This document shows positions 20,745 through 31,450 of a stretch of 54,885 nucleotides of DNA, piece by piece. Origin of the DNA: Chara braunii (taxonomy: Eukaryota; Streptophyta; Charophyceae; Charales; Characeae); the NCBI GenBank assembly GCA_003427395.1, contig BFEA01000102.1, positions 2,555,632 through 2,610,516 on the forward strand, given 5' to 3'. Positions within the stretch are counted from its first letter, which is position 1; each line of letters begins with the position of its first letter. The translations under genes and the position numbers were made by a program. A model generated the notes under the pieces. The model worked only from the letters and a program-made list of their open reading frames with translations. It was not told the DNA's origin and ran no database searches.

Positions 20745-20757
20745 AAATAATGTGCAA

Positions 20758-20830
20758 TGTGGGGGATAATTTGGGGGGTAATTTAGGGGGCAATTTGGGG
20801 TGTAATTTGGGGGGTAATTTGAGGTTCAAT
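20758..20830 (+). repeat. G-rich 14-bp tandem array
   Basis: Five units of TAATTTGGGGGG with G-runs of 4-6 separated by 7-9 AT-rich bases. This repeats at 33264-33336 in the second copy. Confidence 0.85.
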
Positions 20831-21405
20831 GCACCAGTGTTAAGGCATTCGGTTCGCTGGTGGCTCACACACTTTACGTGGATCCCATCAGGCTGGTGTA
20901 GGATCCACGCCCCCGGGATTCGAAGTCATGATATGTTTATCAATCAACATTAACATGTGTGCATCTACCTTGCTGGGAATGGCAACCATTCACTGCCACA
21001 TGGCAGTGACACGTGGCAGCGACAGCATCGCTATTTCGCTGCAAGATGAACATTGAGGCAACACAGCAGATCCATCGAAAAATTCTTTCAAATCGAGTGA
21101 TCAGAACAATGACCATAACAAATAACAGTATTATTTCTTCTCCTATTTCTCCTTCTCCACTCCGTTTTCTCTCTTCTACGAGCAGTAGACGCATGTGCCC
21201 TGCCATTGTGTTGTTAACCCTCTGAGCGGCAAGGTCACAGGGGTTCGAAGACCCAGGAAAATAAAGTCATGTTTTTTTTTCTCTTTCTCGTGGAGATTGT
21301 GCACATTCGATTTTCTTGTTTCTTTTTTTCCTTTCTAATTAAAAAGAAGATTTCGCATTTCAAAATCACACTCGATGCCTAAAGCAAACGGCAACAGTCC
21401 AATAA

Positions 21406-21518
21406 GGACTATACTCACACCAGCACTATATAAAACGTATCTCACCGCATTTACGGTCGGACCTGGATGAATCTGACCGCAATTACAACCAGAATTAAGT
21501 CCTAGTGTGAGTATGCCC
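21406..21518. mobile_element. MITE-3 copy A (PIF/Harbinger-like), 113 bp
   Basis: Flanked by TAA on both sides (21403-21405, 21519-21521). The ends GGACTATACTCACACCAGCA / GTGAGTATGCCC are inverted, and the interior GACCTGGATGAATCTGACCG is shared with the 30843 copy. Confidence 0.85.
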
Positions 21519-23020
21519 TAAAGATAGAAAAGAGACAGCCAGATCACCACGCCGTGCTAGGGCAACAGAAACCCGTGTCGTCCCAGACACACGCCTTCCA
21601 TCTCTTCTGCCATCCCCACCCAAACCCTATTTCGTGTCCAACGCACCAAATCACGTGCGGCTACCATTTCTTTTTTTTTTTTCCCTGCGCACACAGCTTT
21701 TTTTTTTTTTTTTTTACGCGTTCAGCTCATATTAACGACTACCATTTCAAGCTCGTCACTCCGAAAAAAAAACAACAACCCAGCATCCATCCTTACAGTA
21801 TGGCCAGATCACTCAGCAGAAAGACCACTGGCAAACCCTGGACAAACGACTTTTAAACCCTCGTAATCATGACTGTATCGGACGGGATAGCTAGCTTGTA
21901 TACAGACGACCGGGGCGACTTTTGGTCGGAGAAAAACGATTCTCGCTCAGCGGTTCCTCTGGCAATAAGAAGAGGACGACTACTACCTCATACCGCCGAA
22001 CATAACGCCCCATCATCCCGACTTAGCTCAGACCGGAATAGGGTTTATAAACACTGTGGCTGATCAGCAGTTGTGTTCCCGCGAATAACCAATAAACTCG
22101 TTAATCGCGCTTTACTCGCTCATTTAAGCAGCAGTCTCCACATACCTACCACTACCGCCAAACGCAGAGGACCATAACATTCCCAACAAGCAACTGCACC
22201 GACACAGGAGAGAGATTCAAACAGATTTTCTCTCGCAGTTCTCGCGATCGACGCGGCATAACCGTTCGAAAAAACAGTATTGTCATCATTTCAATGAATC
22301 CAGGATAGGGGCTACGATGCCACACCACCCACTCGGAACAAAAAATATTTTCCTCCCATCTCTTTTAACTCTCTATCTCTCCCTCGATCTCATTCTCAAT
22401 CTCTACCTCTACCTAACCACTTACCAATACTATTTTCAGGTTAGGCGGTCATTACCTCATACTTAGGCGCTGCACCAAAAAATCACCGCAGATTGACGTT
22501 TTCTCTGGCGAGGAACGACAAACGACGACGATGCGAAGGCAACAGCTGCATGGCACAAAGAAACCAACCGCCCAAGTTTACACAGACCAGCGGCAGCCAG
22601 GAATAAAGATCGACTGCGAAATAAGCACTTAACACCAACCAACCATTCCACGACCTTTCTGTTTTTCAATTATTTTCTAATTTAATTCATTTTGTGACCA
22701 CCCCACGACACTGCGTGCAGATGATCTCCAATGAGCAATGACTCTCAACAGATTCACACTGCTCCAGAGGGGAGAGGAAAAAACAACAAAACATTGAGCT
22801 CTCGCCTTTCAACGGGCGTTAATAAACCGTCAAAAGAATTTCGATTCGTAAATCAGATCGACATCAAAAATTGCGGACATTTTCTTTCCCAGCCCCTCAA
22901 CATATACCGAGAAAAACAACATCTACCAGCGACAAGAAAGCAAGAGAAGTGGAGGAAAAAGACCTGCCTTGACCTGGGAGGCTAAGGGAAATCTATCAGC
23001 GACCCCAAGATGATAGAAGT

Positions 23021-23023
23021 TGG

Positions 23024-23093
<70 letters not shown>

Positions 23094-23300
23094 AAAGCAC
23101 TATAGAACCTTATTCATAATATTTTTTGGAGTTCACTATTTTTTTAAAAAAATTCGGTGTTTTTACCTTTTTTTTGCAACTAGTCCAAATACATCAAAAC
23201 TGAATACAAATATACCTCAAAGCACATACACATCACACGCAAAAAAAAAATAAAAAAAAAAAAAATAAAAAAAAAAATAAAATAAAATAAATAAATAAAA
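23021..23300. repeat. A-rich low-complexity tracts
   Basis: A-runs at 23022-23060 and 23063-23090, followed by TCAAAAGCACTATAGAA (the same junction as at 20644), and further A/T homopolymer sequence at 23241-23303. Confidence 0.9.
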
Positions 23301-24310
23301 AAATCACGGAGGTATATGGTAGTTTCAATGAAAAAATTGCCGAAAATGATACCACGTATAAACCATTACTACTTCCTATTATTTGTGCAAAAACAAATAT
23401 GTATTTCTACTATGTACCAAAAGTTGCGAATAAGTTTCGAAGTATGGGACACTGGAGCCGGTTTCCAATAGTATTAAAGTACGGGACAATGGACTCGGTG
23501 TGAGGAAACCTAGGAAGGGATCATTGTCCGGTACTTCAGCCAAAGGCAGCATCGGCTGTCACCCGCCGAGCCCACTTTAAAGGCCCTCATATGCGTGATA
23601 GTGACTGAGGGTCAATTTGCACTGTCACGGGACCGACTAGGGACCGAACTTAATGGTATTCTGAAAAAGAAAGCAAAATTAAATTAAATAGTTCAGGCAT
23701 GCAGATGGGAGATCAAGGTCAAACTTAAGTCAAAGTTCGTGCCAACGAGTTTTTAGGTTTATAAGGGAAGATCGATACTTCATTTATTTTATTTCGTTCA
23801 AGAATGGACTGCAAGATTTGTTGGCACAAGGAATATTTTTGAAATGCAAAGATGTTAGGAAAGGTTCTACAAAGATGTGGTTTACAGGGACATTCACAAA
23901 TTTTCGTCATTAATGGGGATATGCAGAGGTCCCCAAGGGTATCTTGTCAACTTAACCTAGACGCATAGGTGGCTGCTTCTACTCTACACTGTCATTTGAA
24001 CGATTCAGATGCATAGATCACCAGGTGATCAAATCGCAGGTTACCGCTTCTTGAAAGGATCAGCCTGCTTGAGTTTGTCACCGGTATATTCATATCTTTA
24101 CTTTTCATAAATATGAACAGTGAATGTTAGCGTTTCGAAATCCTTCTCATACGGGTGAAATCGGATCATGATTTGGTGTTGCAGCCTACTTGCAGGTAAA
24201 AAATTACGAATATCATACTCATATCATATCCAAAAGTCATATGAAAACCCTTTATTTTCACATCAAGTCCTGTGAGAGGCTATCTGCCCGAGGACAACTC
24301 AAGATGATGT
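23301..24310. other. AT-rich spacer, nothing recognised
   Basis: No gene, RNA or repeat family identified. A short direct repeat AGTATGGGACA / AGTACGGGACAATGGA lies near 23440-23490. Confidence 0.4.
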
Positions 24311-24361
24311 CGTTCCTAATCTCTCTCTCTCTCTATCTATCTGTCTATCTATCTATCTATT

Positions 24362-24416
<55 letters not shown>

Positions 24417-24435
24417 TTATCTATCTATCTATTTG
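24311..24435. repeat. (TCTA)n microsatellite
   Basis: About 110 bases of CTAT/TCTA tetranucleotides with a few TTTA interruptions, preceded by a short (TC)n run. Confidence 0.96.
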
Positions 24436-25199
24436 TTCTTCGTTCTTATATGTCCTTCCCTGCTTTCGTTTCCCCTTAATAGAACATGCTCTCATCAAGG
24501 TTTTGTCGGTTTCAATGAACCATGTGTTGGATTCGAGGGAGCAACGTTGGAGATGTTGTTGTCTGCACTGCAGTGTCTCTTCATCTCTCCCTCACGCACG
24601 CGCACATTCACTCACAGGCACACTCATACCCACTCGTTCGCGCACCCTCTTGATCGTGTCTGGGATCAGTCACGGTTAATGGTACTCGGCCATTTGAGGC
24701 TGCTTTCTCTCTCTCTCTTCCACTCCTCTTGTGCGTGTGAGCACCTCTAATACTCAAGCTCAATACTCACTGGTGACATGTTACAGTTACCTAGGAGAGA
24801 GCATCAAATTCGTGAGCAGTTGCAGTCTTCACTATGAGTAAATCTTACCTCCAACACCAGAGATATTATGAAACAAAGCAGTTTTTATTAAACTTTTCAG
24901 GGAAAACGGGTTTTGAGAGCAGTGGGATCATCATTTGTGAATGTATATGACCCCGTTAGAGTGAGAACTGGTCCTCACCGACTGATTGGCAGAGATGTGA
25001 TCTGCTCGGGTGGCTTTATGTCGCTATTAGTCATGGTCTGTCCAATGGCTTAAGTCTGTCGGCTTCATTCCAACATTTGTTTGGCCCTCATCTGACACAT
25101 TGGCCGCAATGCGCCTGAGAGTCTGTAAACGATCAACGGTTGTAATCACCCGATTGACCATATTGGCCTGATTGACAGGGGTCTCCAAATTTGTCATAA
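24436..25199. other. Spacer, no gene seen
   Basis: Unique sequence with short TC- and CA-rich patches near 24575-24640 and 24700-24720. No coding sequence recognised. Confidence 0.35.
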
Positions 25200-25875
25200 A
25201 TTTTGGTTATTCAATAGCAAACTTTTTCCCGTTTTTGGACACGCTGCCTCGCCCACTCTCCATCTCTCAGAGGTGCACTCCCTGTCATGCACTATCTCTT
25301 ATGCTCGCTCTCTCAATCTCTTTCACATTCATTCGCATGCACATGCATGCAGTCCCTGTCTCTCTCTCACTCACTTTCTGACTAACTCACCGTTGCTTTC
25401 CCTTTTACAGATAGTCATGCTTGAGGGTTACATGAACATGACTGCACCGACAGCCTAATGCATTACTTTAACAATAAAAAAATCAGGCCCATGCTCTCTT
25501 CCTCGTGCCTTTTCTTTCTCATTTTTGCCCTTACAATCTCTCCCTCTCTCTCTCACTCCACCCAAATTATTAATTTTTCCCTTTCAAGTATGTCGTCGCA
25601 ACTCTTTCTTACTCTACTTCCCTCTTCACTTACCTCTTGCCAGCTGATTGCTGCTTGTCAGCAATAGCAAAACCGTTTTCCCGTTCTCGAACACACTGCC
25701 TCACTCACTCTCCATCTCTCAGAGGTGCATTCCCTGTTGTGCACTATCTCTCCTGCTCGCTCTCTCAACCTCTTTCACATTCATCCACATGCACATGCAT
25801 ACAGTCCCTCTCTCTCTTATTAACTCACGCTCACTCTCATTTTCACAGATACTCCTGCCTGAGGCTAAGGGATAC
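25200..25875. repeat. Diverged duplication, period about 460 bp
   Basis: CTCTCCATCTCTCAGAGGTGCA through CTTTCACATTCAT..CACATGCACATGCAT to a CACAGATA..C motif occurs at 25220-25425 and again at 25680-25865, about 85% identical. Both are CT-rich. Confidence 0.85.
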
Positions 25876-26680
25876 AAATGAGTGTTGACCGAAGTGAGGG
25901 TGGGTTGCGCACAACGGTCACGCACTACAAGACTCGCTTCCTCTGAATTTCCTCCACGCGCGCTTCTCCACTTCTCTTCCCCGTGAGCAGTGTACGCCAT
26001 CCGCGAGGTCGTTTGTCATTGGCTAACTCCCCCTCTCAAAGTCAAAACCATTGTTTGTATAGCTGCCAGCAGGCGGCTCCCTCGAGTTGCCAGCAGAGCT
26101 CGCACCCGCACGGGCAGGCCCACGCCTGAAAAGTAAGGGATACCGATCACTAGCCCAGTACCAACTGCTGACCCGGACTACAGATTCAGGTCCAGTGAAC
26201 ATACCTCTGGTCCGGTACCAATAGGACCGGCAACAGGTCCAACAACAACTCTTATGGTGCAGATCCATGCGTAGTACAGTTGTCATACCGGCAGCCCCCG
26301 CCCGCTGCAGTCCCAGTATCAATTCAGAGTCGGTATCAGTGGTCTCCTAGTTCAATAGTTGTGGCAACAGCATAGTCCGCTGCAGTCTCGGTACCGCAGA
26401 TGAGGCAGAGGGCTCGTAGTACCTTTATTTACAGGAGCATGTCCTTGGCCTAGTGGTTGTTTTGCCCGCACAGTCCGCATGAGTCCAATCCGGTTTTGCA
26501 CCTCCGACCGAGACTCAGCACCAGTGTTTCCCAACCTATGATTGCAATGCAGCATCCAAATGAACCACACCGTGATCCGCACCAAGTACCGGTGACCCGT
26601 ACTAATACACCGTGCCAATGAAGCGTACCAAGAGACCACACCAACGAGCCACATCAGTGAACCGTACCTGCACCGAACCA
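25876..26680. other. Spacer, degenerate repeats, no gene seen
   Basis: 26040-26680 is a loose mosaic of CCGGTACC / ACCAGTGATC / CGTACCAA words, suggesting an old decayed tandem array. No coding sequence is supported. Confidence 0.4.
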
Positions 26681-26830
26681 GTGATCGTATTGAGAAATAA
26701 CAGCAACGAGCCAGATCAGTGAACTGAGCCAGCGCTGGACCAGTGATCGTACCAAGAAATAACAGCAACGGCCCAGATCAGTGAACTGTACGAGGGCTGG
26801 TCCAATGACCGTACCGGTCTTGGACTGGAG
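26681..26830. repeat. About 61-bp tandem repeat
   Basis: AGTGATCGTA..AAGAAATAACAGCAACG..CCAGATCAGTGAACTG occurs twice in tandem, with a partial third unit. Confidence 0.85.
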
Positions 26831-27890
26831 CAAAAACACCCTACTTAGAAAAGACCCGTACACCGCATTTTCCATTGTCACAGAACGAGGGTCTCTCGCA
26901 CTTAGGGAACTGGGATGATAAGCGGAATAACAAAATAGGCTAAATTGGGACAAACGTCGAAGGAAAATATAGTATCGAGAAAGTAAATGAAAATAAAACA
27001 AAATGAAAAGTATGAAATAAAGGATCATTCAAGATCGTGGTCTTAAACCACCAGTACTTCCTAAAGTTGTGCCCGCACCACGATTTTAGGAAACGTACGG
27101 GTCACTTCAGGAGCGCCCAAATTCATCCAACTAAAAACGTTTCTACTATATTTTTTCCGCGGCCGATAGCTGGGCCAAGTACTGGTGGTTTAAGCTAGGA
27201 AGATTTTCATGCTCAGCCGGGCACCCGGGTGTGATGCCCGGGGGGTCTGATGCCCAAGGTACTTGGGCGTGAAAAAAAAAAAACTTTTTTTTTTTTTTTT
27301 GGCCTTTCTGCACTCTCCTAGAGGACCCCAAATCAGGGCTCTTTTCATTTTTTTTAGAGTTGGCTGTCAAGGGGGGGGAAGGGGGGTATAAATTGTTTTT
27401 AAAGGGGCTAAGGGGGTTTAAAGGATGGTCCCCTAGTGTGATTTTGTTATTTTCTTTTTTATCTCTGATTCCGTGAGGAATTATGATGTGACCCTCACCC
27501 AAAAGTTGTTTGTATTGCAATTCTACACAAGACCGTGCACACGTCAACGACCAAGAATTGGAAAAAGATGAAGTAAGGGTAAAATATCCTCTTAAGAGGG
27601 GTCCGAATGAATGCAAATACTAGGTCACGTAGTTAGATAAAAGTAAGGTTAGTGCTAAGAGATGGCCGGCCAAAAATCCGGGGTCGACCTAGGTGCCCTG
27701 CTTTATTACTGACCCTCGAAACCCTACCATCTGACCAAACTAAACTTGATACTATTCTATTTCGGGTGGCAGACTTTCGTTGGCCGCTCGACACCAGTTT
27801 CCAGTATAGATTGTTCTTTTCTAAGCAGAGGGTTTTTCTGCTGAGTGCAGGTTCACTGCCTACCTACCACTACTCCTAAGGCTATACATT
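26831..27890. other. Spacer with homopolymers, no gene seen
   Basis: Contains facing A12 and T17 tracts (27270-27300) and G-runs (27372-27387). Near 27484 a GATGTGACCCTCACCCAAAAG motif resembles the right part of the hAT-like MITE at 2509, which may mark a decayed relative. No gene recognised. Confidence 0.35.
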
Positions 27891-27892
27891 TT

Positions 27893-27973
27893 CATAGGGC
27901 TCCCCGCAAGCATAGCTTTCTACCTCCCTTCACCAAAGAGAGGTAGAAAGCTATGCTCGCAGGGGTCCCTATG
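27893..27973. repeat. 81-nt hairpin (MITE- or miRNA-like)
   Basis: 34-nt arms with four mismatches (CATAGGG..CATAGCTTTCTACCTC against its complement) and a 13-nt loop. The arm and its left flank also occur, reversed, at 14357-14413, so it is more likely a dispersed foldback element than a unique miRNA gene. Confidence 0.65.
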
Positions 27974-28187
27974 GAATTTGTAATAAAAGCATCATACTTT
28001 CCCCCCGAAAACAACAACAACCAAAAAAAAAAAAAACACTAAACCTCCTTAAGTGGGGCACGGGGTCCGTCGTCTATTTCGTATGTGTATAAAATAATGG
28101 AATCAATAATTTGTGCCAACAAGGGGGGTAAAAAAAACAGAATGGAGAAGTATTTTTAGCACCTTCTTGTCTCTTTGCAGGTATATG

Positions 28188-28309
28188 GGGCCTCGCTGCA
28201 CTACTCTTGAAAGGTGCAAAACGAGAGTGAATCTTCCGCTAGAACATGGAAAGATACAGCGACATGATTTTTGTCTTTTGTGCATTTCAAGAGTAGTGCA
28301 GCGAGGTCC
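28188..28309. mobile_element. MITE-1 copy C, 122 bp
   Basis: The longest inverted ends of the family: GGGCCTCGCTGCACTACTCT / AGAGTAGTGCAGCGAGGTCC. It is flanked by ATG on both sides (28185-28187, 28310-28312), a 3-bp duplication. Confidence 0.88.
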
Positions 28310-28393
28310 ATGGCCGTGGTCCACAGAGGTGTTTAATGTTCCGAAGCAATCGGAGGCCCTAGCCACATCCGAAAGGCCACCGAAGATGAACCC

Positions 28394-28567
28394 GGGGCCA
28401 AGTCCCACTACGACGCAGCGTTGAGCTTCCTCAACGCCTGACTCTGGACATGTTTGTGGAGATGTGCAGAAATGGCGTTGAGTTTCCTCAACCGCACCTC
28501 TCCACAAACACGTCCCGATTCAGGCGTTGAGGCAACTCAAAGCTGCTTCGTAGTGGGACTTGGCCCC
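28394..28567. mobile_element. MITE-4 copy B, 174 bp
   Basis: The inverted ends GGGGCCAAGTCCCACTACGA / TCGTAGTGGGACTTGGCCCC are perfect over 20 bp. The interior has further inverted pairs (GTTGAG..TTCCTCAACG) and the family motif CACAAACACGTCCCGATTCA. Confidence 0.88.
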
Positions 28568-28771
28568 AGGCGGTGAATCTTGCCCATCCGTCTGCGCTCT
28601 GTAGCTTGTCGGCTTCCTTTCCCTGCCCAGTGAGTGTCAACGCCGTCGAGCCCACCTCTACCGTTTTTTTCTTTTCTTTTTTTCTTCTGGGAATCTCACG
28701 ATACAACGCGGACAGCTGGTTAGTCCGATGATAATACCTCAAGGCCATCGGCCCATCGCCACCCAAGAGCC
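28568..28771. other. Spacer, no gene seen
   Basis: Short unique spacer with a TTTTTTCTTTTC tract; no feature recognised. Confidence 0.35.
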
Positions 28772-28773
28772 TA

Positions 28774-28888
28774 CAGTCTTCCCCCGAATACAACGTACGG
28801 TCATTATAGTTGAATTTGGGGTATCTTTCAGTCTAAATACAGCTATAATGACCGTTAATGACCGTGCGTTGTATTCGGGGGAAGATGG
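28774..28888. mobile_element. MITE-2 copy C, TA-flanked, 115 bp
   Basis: Inverted ends CAGTCTTCCCCCGAATACAA / GTATTCGGGGGAAGATGG; TA on each side (28772-28773, 28889-28890). The right arm has a 10-bp internal duplication (ATGACCGTTA / ATGACCGTGC). Confidence 0.88.
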
Positions 28889-29064
28889 TAACTCACTGGG
28901 TACACCATTGAACTGTTAAAAGAAAGACCGGAGTTCGAACCCGGATGATAGAACCTGATGAGTAAAACCAAATATTCCTGAATTGCCTGAATTGCCTGGG
29001 GCCGGTGAGCTCAATGATGGTAACTTAAAACCGTCGCCCTTTTCCAAAAAAAAAAGAAAAAAAA
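28889..29064 (+). mobile_element. tRNA-derived SINE, copy B (5' truncated)
   Basis: Shares ACTCACTGGGTACACCA..GAACTGTTA, the B-box-like GTTCGAACCCGG, GCCTGGGGCCGGTGAGCTCA, ATGATGGTAACTTAAAACCG and a long A-rich tail with copy A. Its 5' end abuts MITE-2 copy C, whose insertion probably removed or displaced the A-box start. Confidence 0.8.
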
Positions 29065-29129
29065 GGAGTAACTTTTTTTCTTTTTGTTTTTCCCTTTTTT
29101 TTTTTTCAACCTTGGAACTTTATTTCAAA

Positions 29130-29310
29130 CGGGCCCAGTGCACAAAAACGAGTTATAATTGCACTACGGGGCAAGATACAGTTTGTAATTGCACTTCGGG
29201 CACCCTACACCTGGCCAGAAAGCTCGGTTGGATACATTGCCCGAACGGCAATTCGAAACTGTATCTTGGCCCATGATAGTGCAATTATAAGTCATTTTTG
29301 TGACTCCCGC
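29130..29310. mobile_element. Foldback element, arms about 60 bp
   Basis: The left arm (29139-29200; ACGAGTTATAATTGCACTA, CAAGATACAGTTTGTAATTG) is complementary to the right arm (29236-29303). It is a probable MITE of an unnamed family. Ends resemble GGGCCCAGTGCACAAAAA / TTTTTGTGACTCCCG. No clear target duplication. Confidence 0.7.
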
Positions 29311-29465
29311 GTAGTTTCCTCTTTTTGGAAAAAAAAAAAAAAAAGAAGAAGAAGAAGAAGAATGATGAACGAAGTGGCGGACCCTAAGAAGCCAGCAGTC
29401 ACTGCATCGATGTTGTGCAGAGGCCCCAGGCGTACGAACGGCGTAACCCGCCTTCACAGCTCTCA

Positions 29466-29586
29466 GGGCATACTCATACTAGCACTTTCCAGAATGCATC
29501 TGACTGCAACTACGGCGACGTCAGGATGAATCTGGCCTCCATCACGTCCAGAGCTTTGTGGAAAAAGTCCTTGTGTGAGTACGGCC
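29466..29586. mobile_element. MITE-3 copy C, 121 bp
   Basis: Ends GGGCATACTCATACTAGCAC / GTGTGAGTACGGCC, flanked by TCA on both sides (29463-29465, 29587-29589). The interior GGATGAATCTGGCC is diverged from the other copies. Confidence 0.8.
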
Positions 29587-29589
29587 TCA

Positions 29590-30040
29590 GAAGCGGTAAG
29601 ACGAACATTCGATACACCGGAAGATTCGACAGGCGCCAGCGCACCAGAGGGGGCTTGACGTCAGTGGGGTTTCCTCCATGCCAATGAACGGATTCCCCCC
29701 ATACAGGGGCTTTATCAGAGACGTCCCTGCCTCCGTGGCGGTGTGTTCACAAATGAAGGCATCCCCCTGGTGCGAATCAGGTTGTGTTTTTTTGCTTTGC
29801 TTTTCCAAACGGGTTTCATAAGACAAAGTTACCTTCAATTGAAGGCCAAATAACTCATGGAGTTTCATATAATGCAACTTTTCACGTAATTGTTTTGTTT
29901 CTGTCTGTATGACAATCAATTGTTTATGGATTTTCATTTCAAATTGTGCGCGAATCAAAATTTAAAACTTGTCGACAAATCTTGGAAAATGTTTGGCAAA
30001 CAAAAAAACTTACTCAAAAACAAAAAAAAAATCTTTCGAA
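29590..30040. other. Spacer, no gene seen
   Basis: No repeat family or coding sequence recognised; AT-rich towards its right end (29880-30040). Confidence 0.35.
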
Positions 30041-30143
30041 GGCTCAAAGCTGCTGGGCGACTGCATGAAGCAGACAGAGGCCCTTGCCGAAGAACTTCAA
30101 GGCGCAGCTGCACTCTATGGTCGCCGAACTCGCGACAGCCATG

Positions 30144-30378
30144 GTTTTTTCTTTTTTCTTTTTGGAGAAAACAAAAAACTTTATTGCTCAAATCAAAGGA
30201 AACAGGGGCCGGGGGCCTTGACCCACTAGCGGGGGTTTAGTTTACGTTTCGTGTATTTTCCAACGTGGCCACAGTAGGGCCGTGAGATTTTCAGATCGGA
30301 TGGCAAGGAGCCATGTACACTCGAAACCAGAACAAAACCTCGAGAAGTGGGACATGGCCCCGGGAAACCCCACAATAC
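30144..30378 (-). mobile_element. Retro-inserted fragment with 16-bp target duplication
   Basis: Bounded by exact 16-bp repeats ACTCGCGACAGCCATG (30128-30143, 30379-30394). It starts with a T-rich tract (30145-30165), i.e. a poly-A tail on the minus strand, preceded on that strand by an AATAAAGTTTTTTG end resembling LINE 3' ends. This is the signature of target-primed reverse transcription. Confidence 0.82.
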
Positions 30379-30435
30379 ACTCGCGACAGCCATGTTCGGC
30401 TGTAAGCGAAGCTGGGTAATGCTCCCAGAGTGACT

Positions 30436-30543
30436 CCGGGGGCCAAGTCCCACTTACGCTGCTGATCCTTGATTTCTGGTCGTTGATCTTCCGAATCTGC
30501 GGTCAAATATCGATCATTCGGGTAAGTGGCACCTGGCCCCCGG
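30436..30543. mobile_element. MITE-4 related element, 108 bp
   Basis: Inverted ends CCGGGGGCCAAGTCCCACTT / AAGTGGCACCTGGCCCCCGG. Interior TTTCTGGTCGTTGATCTTCC matches the nested element at 13527-13623. Confidence 0.85.
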
Positions 30544-30630
30544 GGCAAGGGTCCCACTTGCGCAAATTAGGAGATTCCGGCCGTTCATCAGTATCTCTTA
30601 ATTCGTGCAAGTGGGACCTACCTCCCCCGG
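30541..30630. mobile_element. MITE-4 related element, 90 bp
   Basis: Immediately adjacent to the previous foldback, with arms GGCAAGGGTCCCACTTGCGC / GTGCAAGTGGGACCTACC. A different subfamily from its interior (GGCCGTTCATCAGTATC). Confidence 0.7.
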
Positions 30631-30842
30631 TTGAATTGTGAGGTCCCCGGCTTCAGGTTTTCAGTTTGGAATGTCTTATTAAAAAAAATAATAATAAAAA
30701 ATAAAAAAATAATAAAAATTGCGACAGCCAGGGTCGCAGCTGCCGAGTTGGCGGCGGCCAATGCTGCCAAGGTGGTTGCTGCGATGGCTGCTGTGCTGTG
30801 TGGATCCTCGAACTCGGCACCTCTGGCAGAAAATACGTCTAA

Positions 30843-30975
30843 GGGCATACTCGCACAAGCACTTTCCTAAATGTATTGGACTGCAATTACGGCCCGACCT
30901 GGATGAATCTGACCGTCATTACGTTCAATGACAGAGAGAGAGAAGTTTGAGTATTATCCTAGTGTGAGTATGCCC
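30843..30975. mobile_element. MITE-3 copy D, 133 bp
   Basis: Inverted ends GGGCATACTCGCAC / GTGTGAGTATGCCC, flanked by TAA on both sides (30840-30842, 30976-30978). The central GACCTGGATGAATCTGACCG is conserved; a (GA)n tract enlarges the loop. Confidence 0.9.
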
Positions 30976-30978
30976 TAA

Positions 30979-31450
30979 CACAACTGAGATGGCTGACTGG
31001 TACACAGATATAACTCTTAATGGCTGACAGATGTAACTATTAATAAAAACAGATCATGGGTTCTAATCTTGAGGTGGAATCACTTTTTTCTTTTTTTTTT
31101 AAGGTGGAATCACATTGATACCCCCATAATGTTTGGGGCAAGAGAACTCCTCATATTATTGCTTTTTCAGTGTCTCTATTATTTCTGTGATTTCATTTCT
31201 TCGTGTTTTGTTCCTGGAAGGAGGCAAGCCCCCAACATTGCTACAGTAATCCATCATGGCCGAGGTGTCAGCTCTGATTTTTTTTTTTTTTTAACCCCAG
31301 GGGGGGGGGGGGGGGGGGGGGGGGGGGGAGAGGATTTCAACTAAGAGGGTTGATAGGAGCAGAGCCCCTCTTAGCAGATCCTCGGGTGCCAGTGGCTTCA
31401 ATCTATTCTGACCGTAGATAACTTCGATCAACGGCCAGAAACGATAAATA
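30979..31450. other. Spacer with T-run and 28-bp G-run
   Basis: GGTGGAATCAC is duplicated at 31070-31080 and 31103-31113 around a T-rich tract, probably a near-empty retro-insertion. A T-run (31278-31292) and a G-run (31301-31328) follow. No gene seen. Confidence 0.6.

Larger units (their letters stand above)
20745..23020 (+). repeat. 2.28-kb direct repeat, copy A
   Basis: Every position I compared matches the copy at 33251-35528 with a constant offset of 12,506 bp, including homopolymer lengths. It contains the G-rich array, one MITE-3 copy and B-box-like motifs (GGGATTCGAAGTC at about 20917; GGGGTTCGAAGACC at about 21239) that may be SINE remnants. No gene was recognised. Copy A lies between an adapter/N gap and an A-run, so it is probably misplaced by the assembler. 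Confidence 0.9.
30395..30718 (+). mobile_element. Second retro-insertion at the same target
   Basis: Lies between copies of GCGACAGCCA (within 30379-30394 and at 30720-30729) and ends in an A-rich tail (30682-30718). Just before the tail, GAATTGTGAGGTCCCCGGC matches the 3' UTR of the LINE at 39439-44130 (44036-44056). It carries the two MITE-4-related foldbacks at 30436-30630. Confidence 0.7.
30041..30860 (+). pseudogene. Broken Ala-rich coiled-coil coding fragment
   Basis: Two pieces of plus-strand coding-like sequence, 30041-30140 (..KQTEALAEEL.., HSMVAELATA) and 30729-30840 (RVAAAELAAANAAKVVAAMA), read in one frame if the intervening DNA is removed at the repeated GCGACAGCCA. The intervening 580 bp consist of two retro-insertions with target duplications (30144-30394 and 30395-30728). 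Upstream of HSMVAELATA there is at least one frameshift. The protein family is unknown; the heptad-like Ala/Leu/Glu composition suggests a coiled coil. Confidence 0.5.

Noticed and set aside
31291-31344. Glycine-rich coding segment
   Set aside because: Translation of the G-run at 31301-31328.
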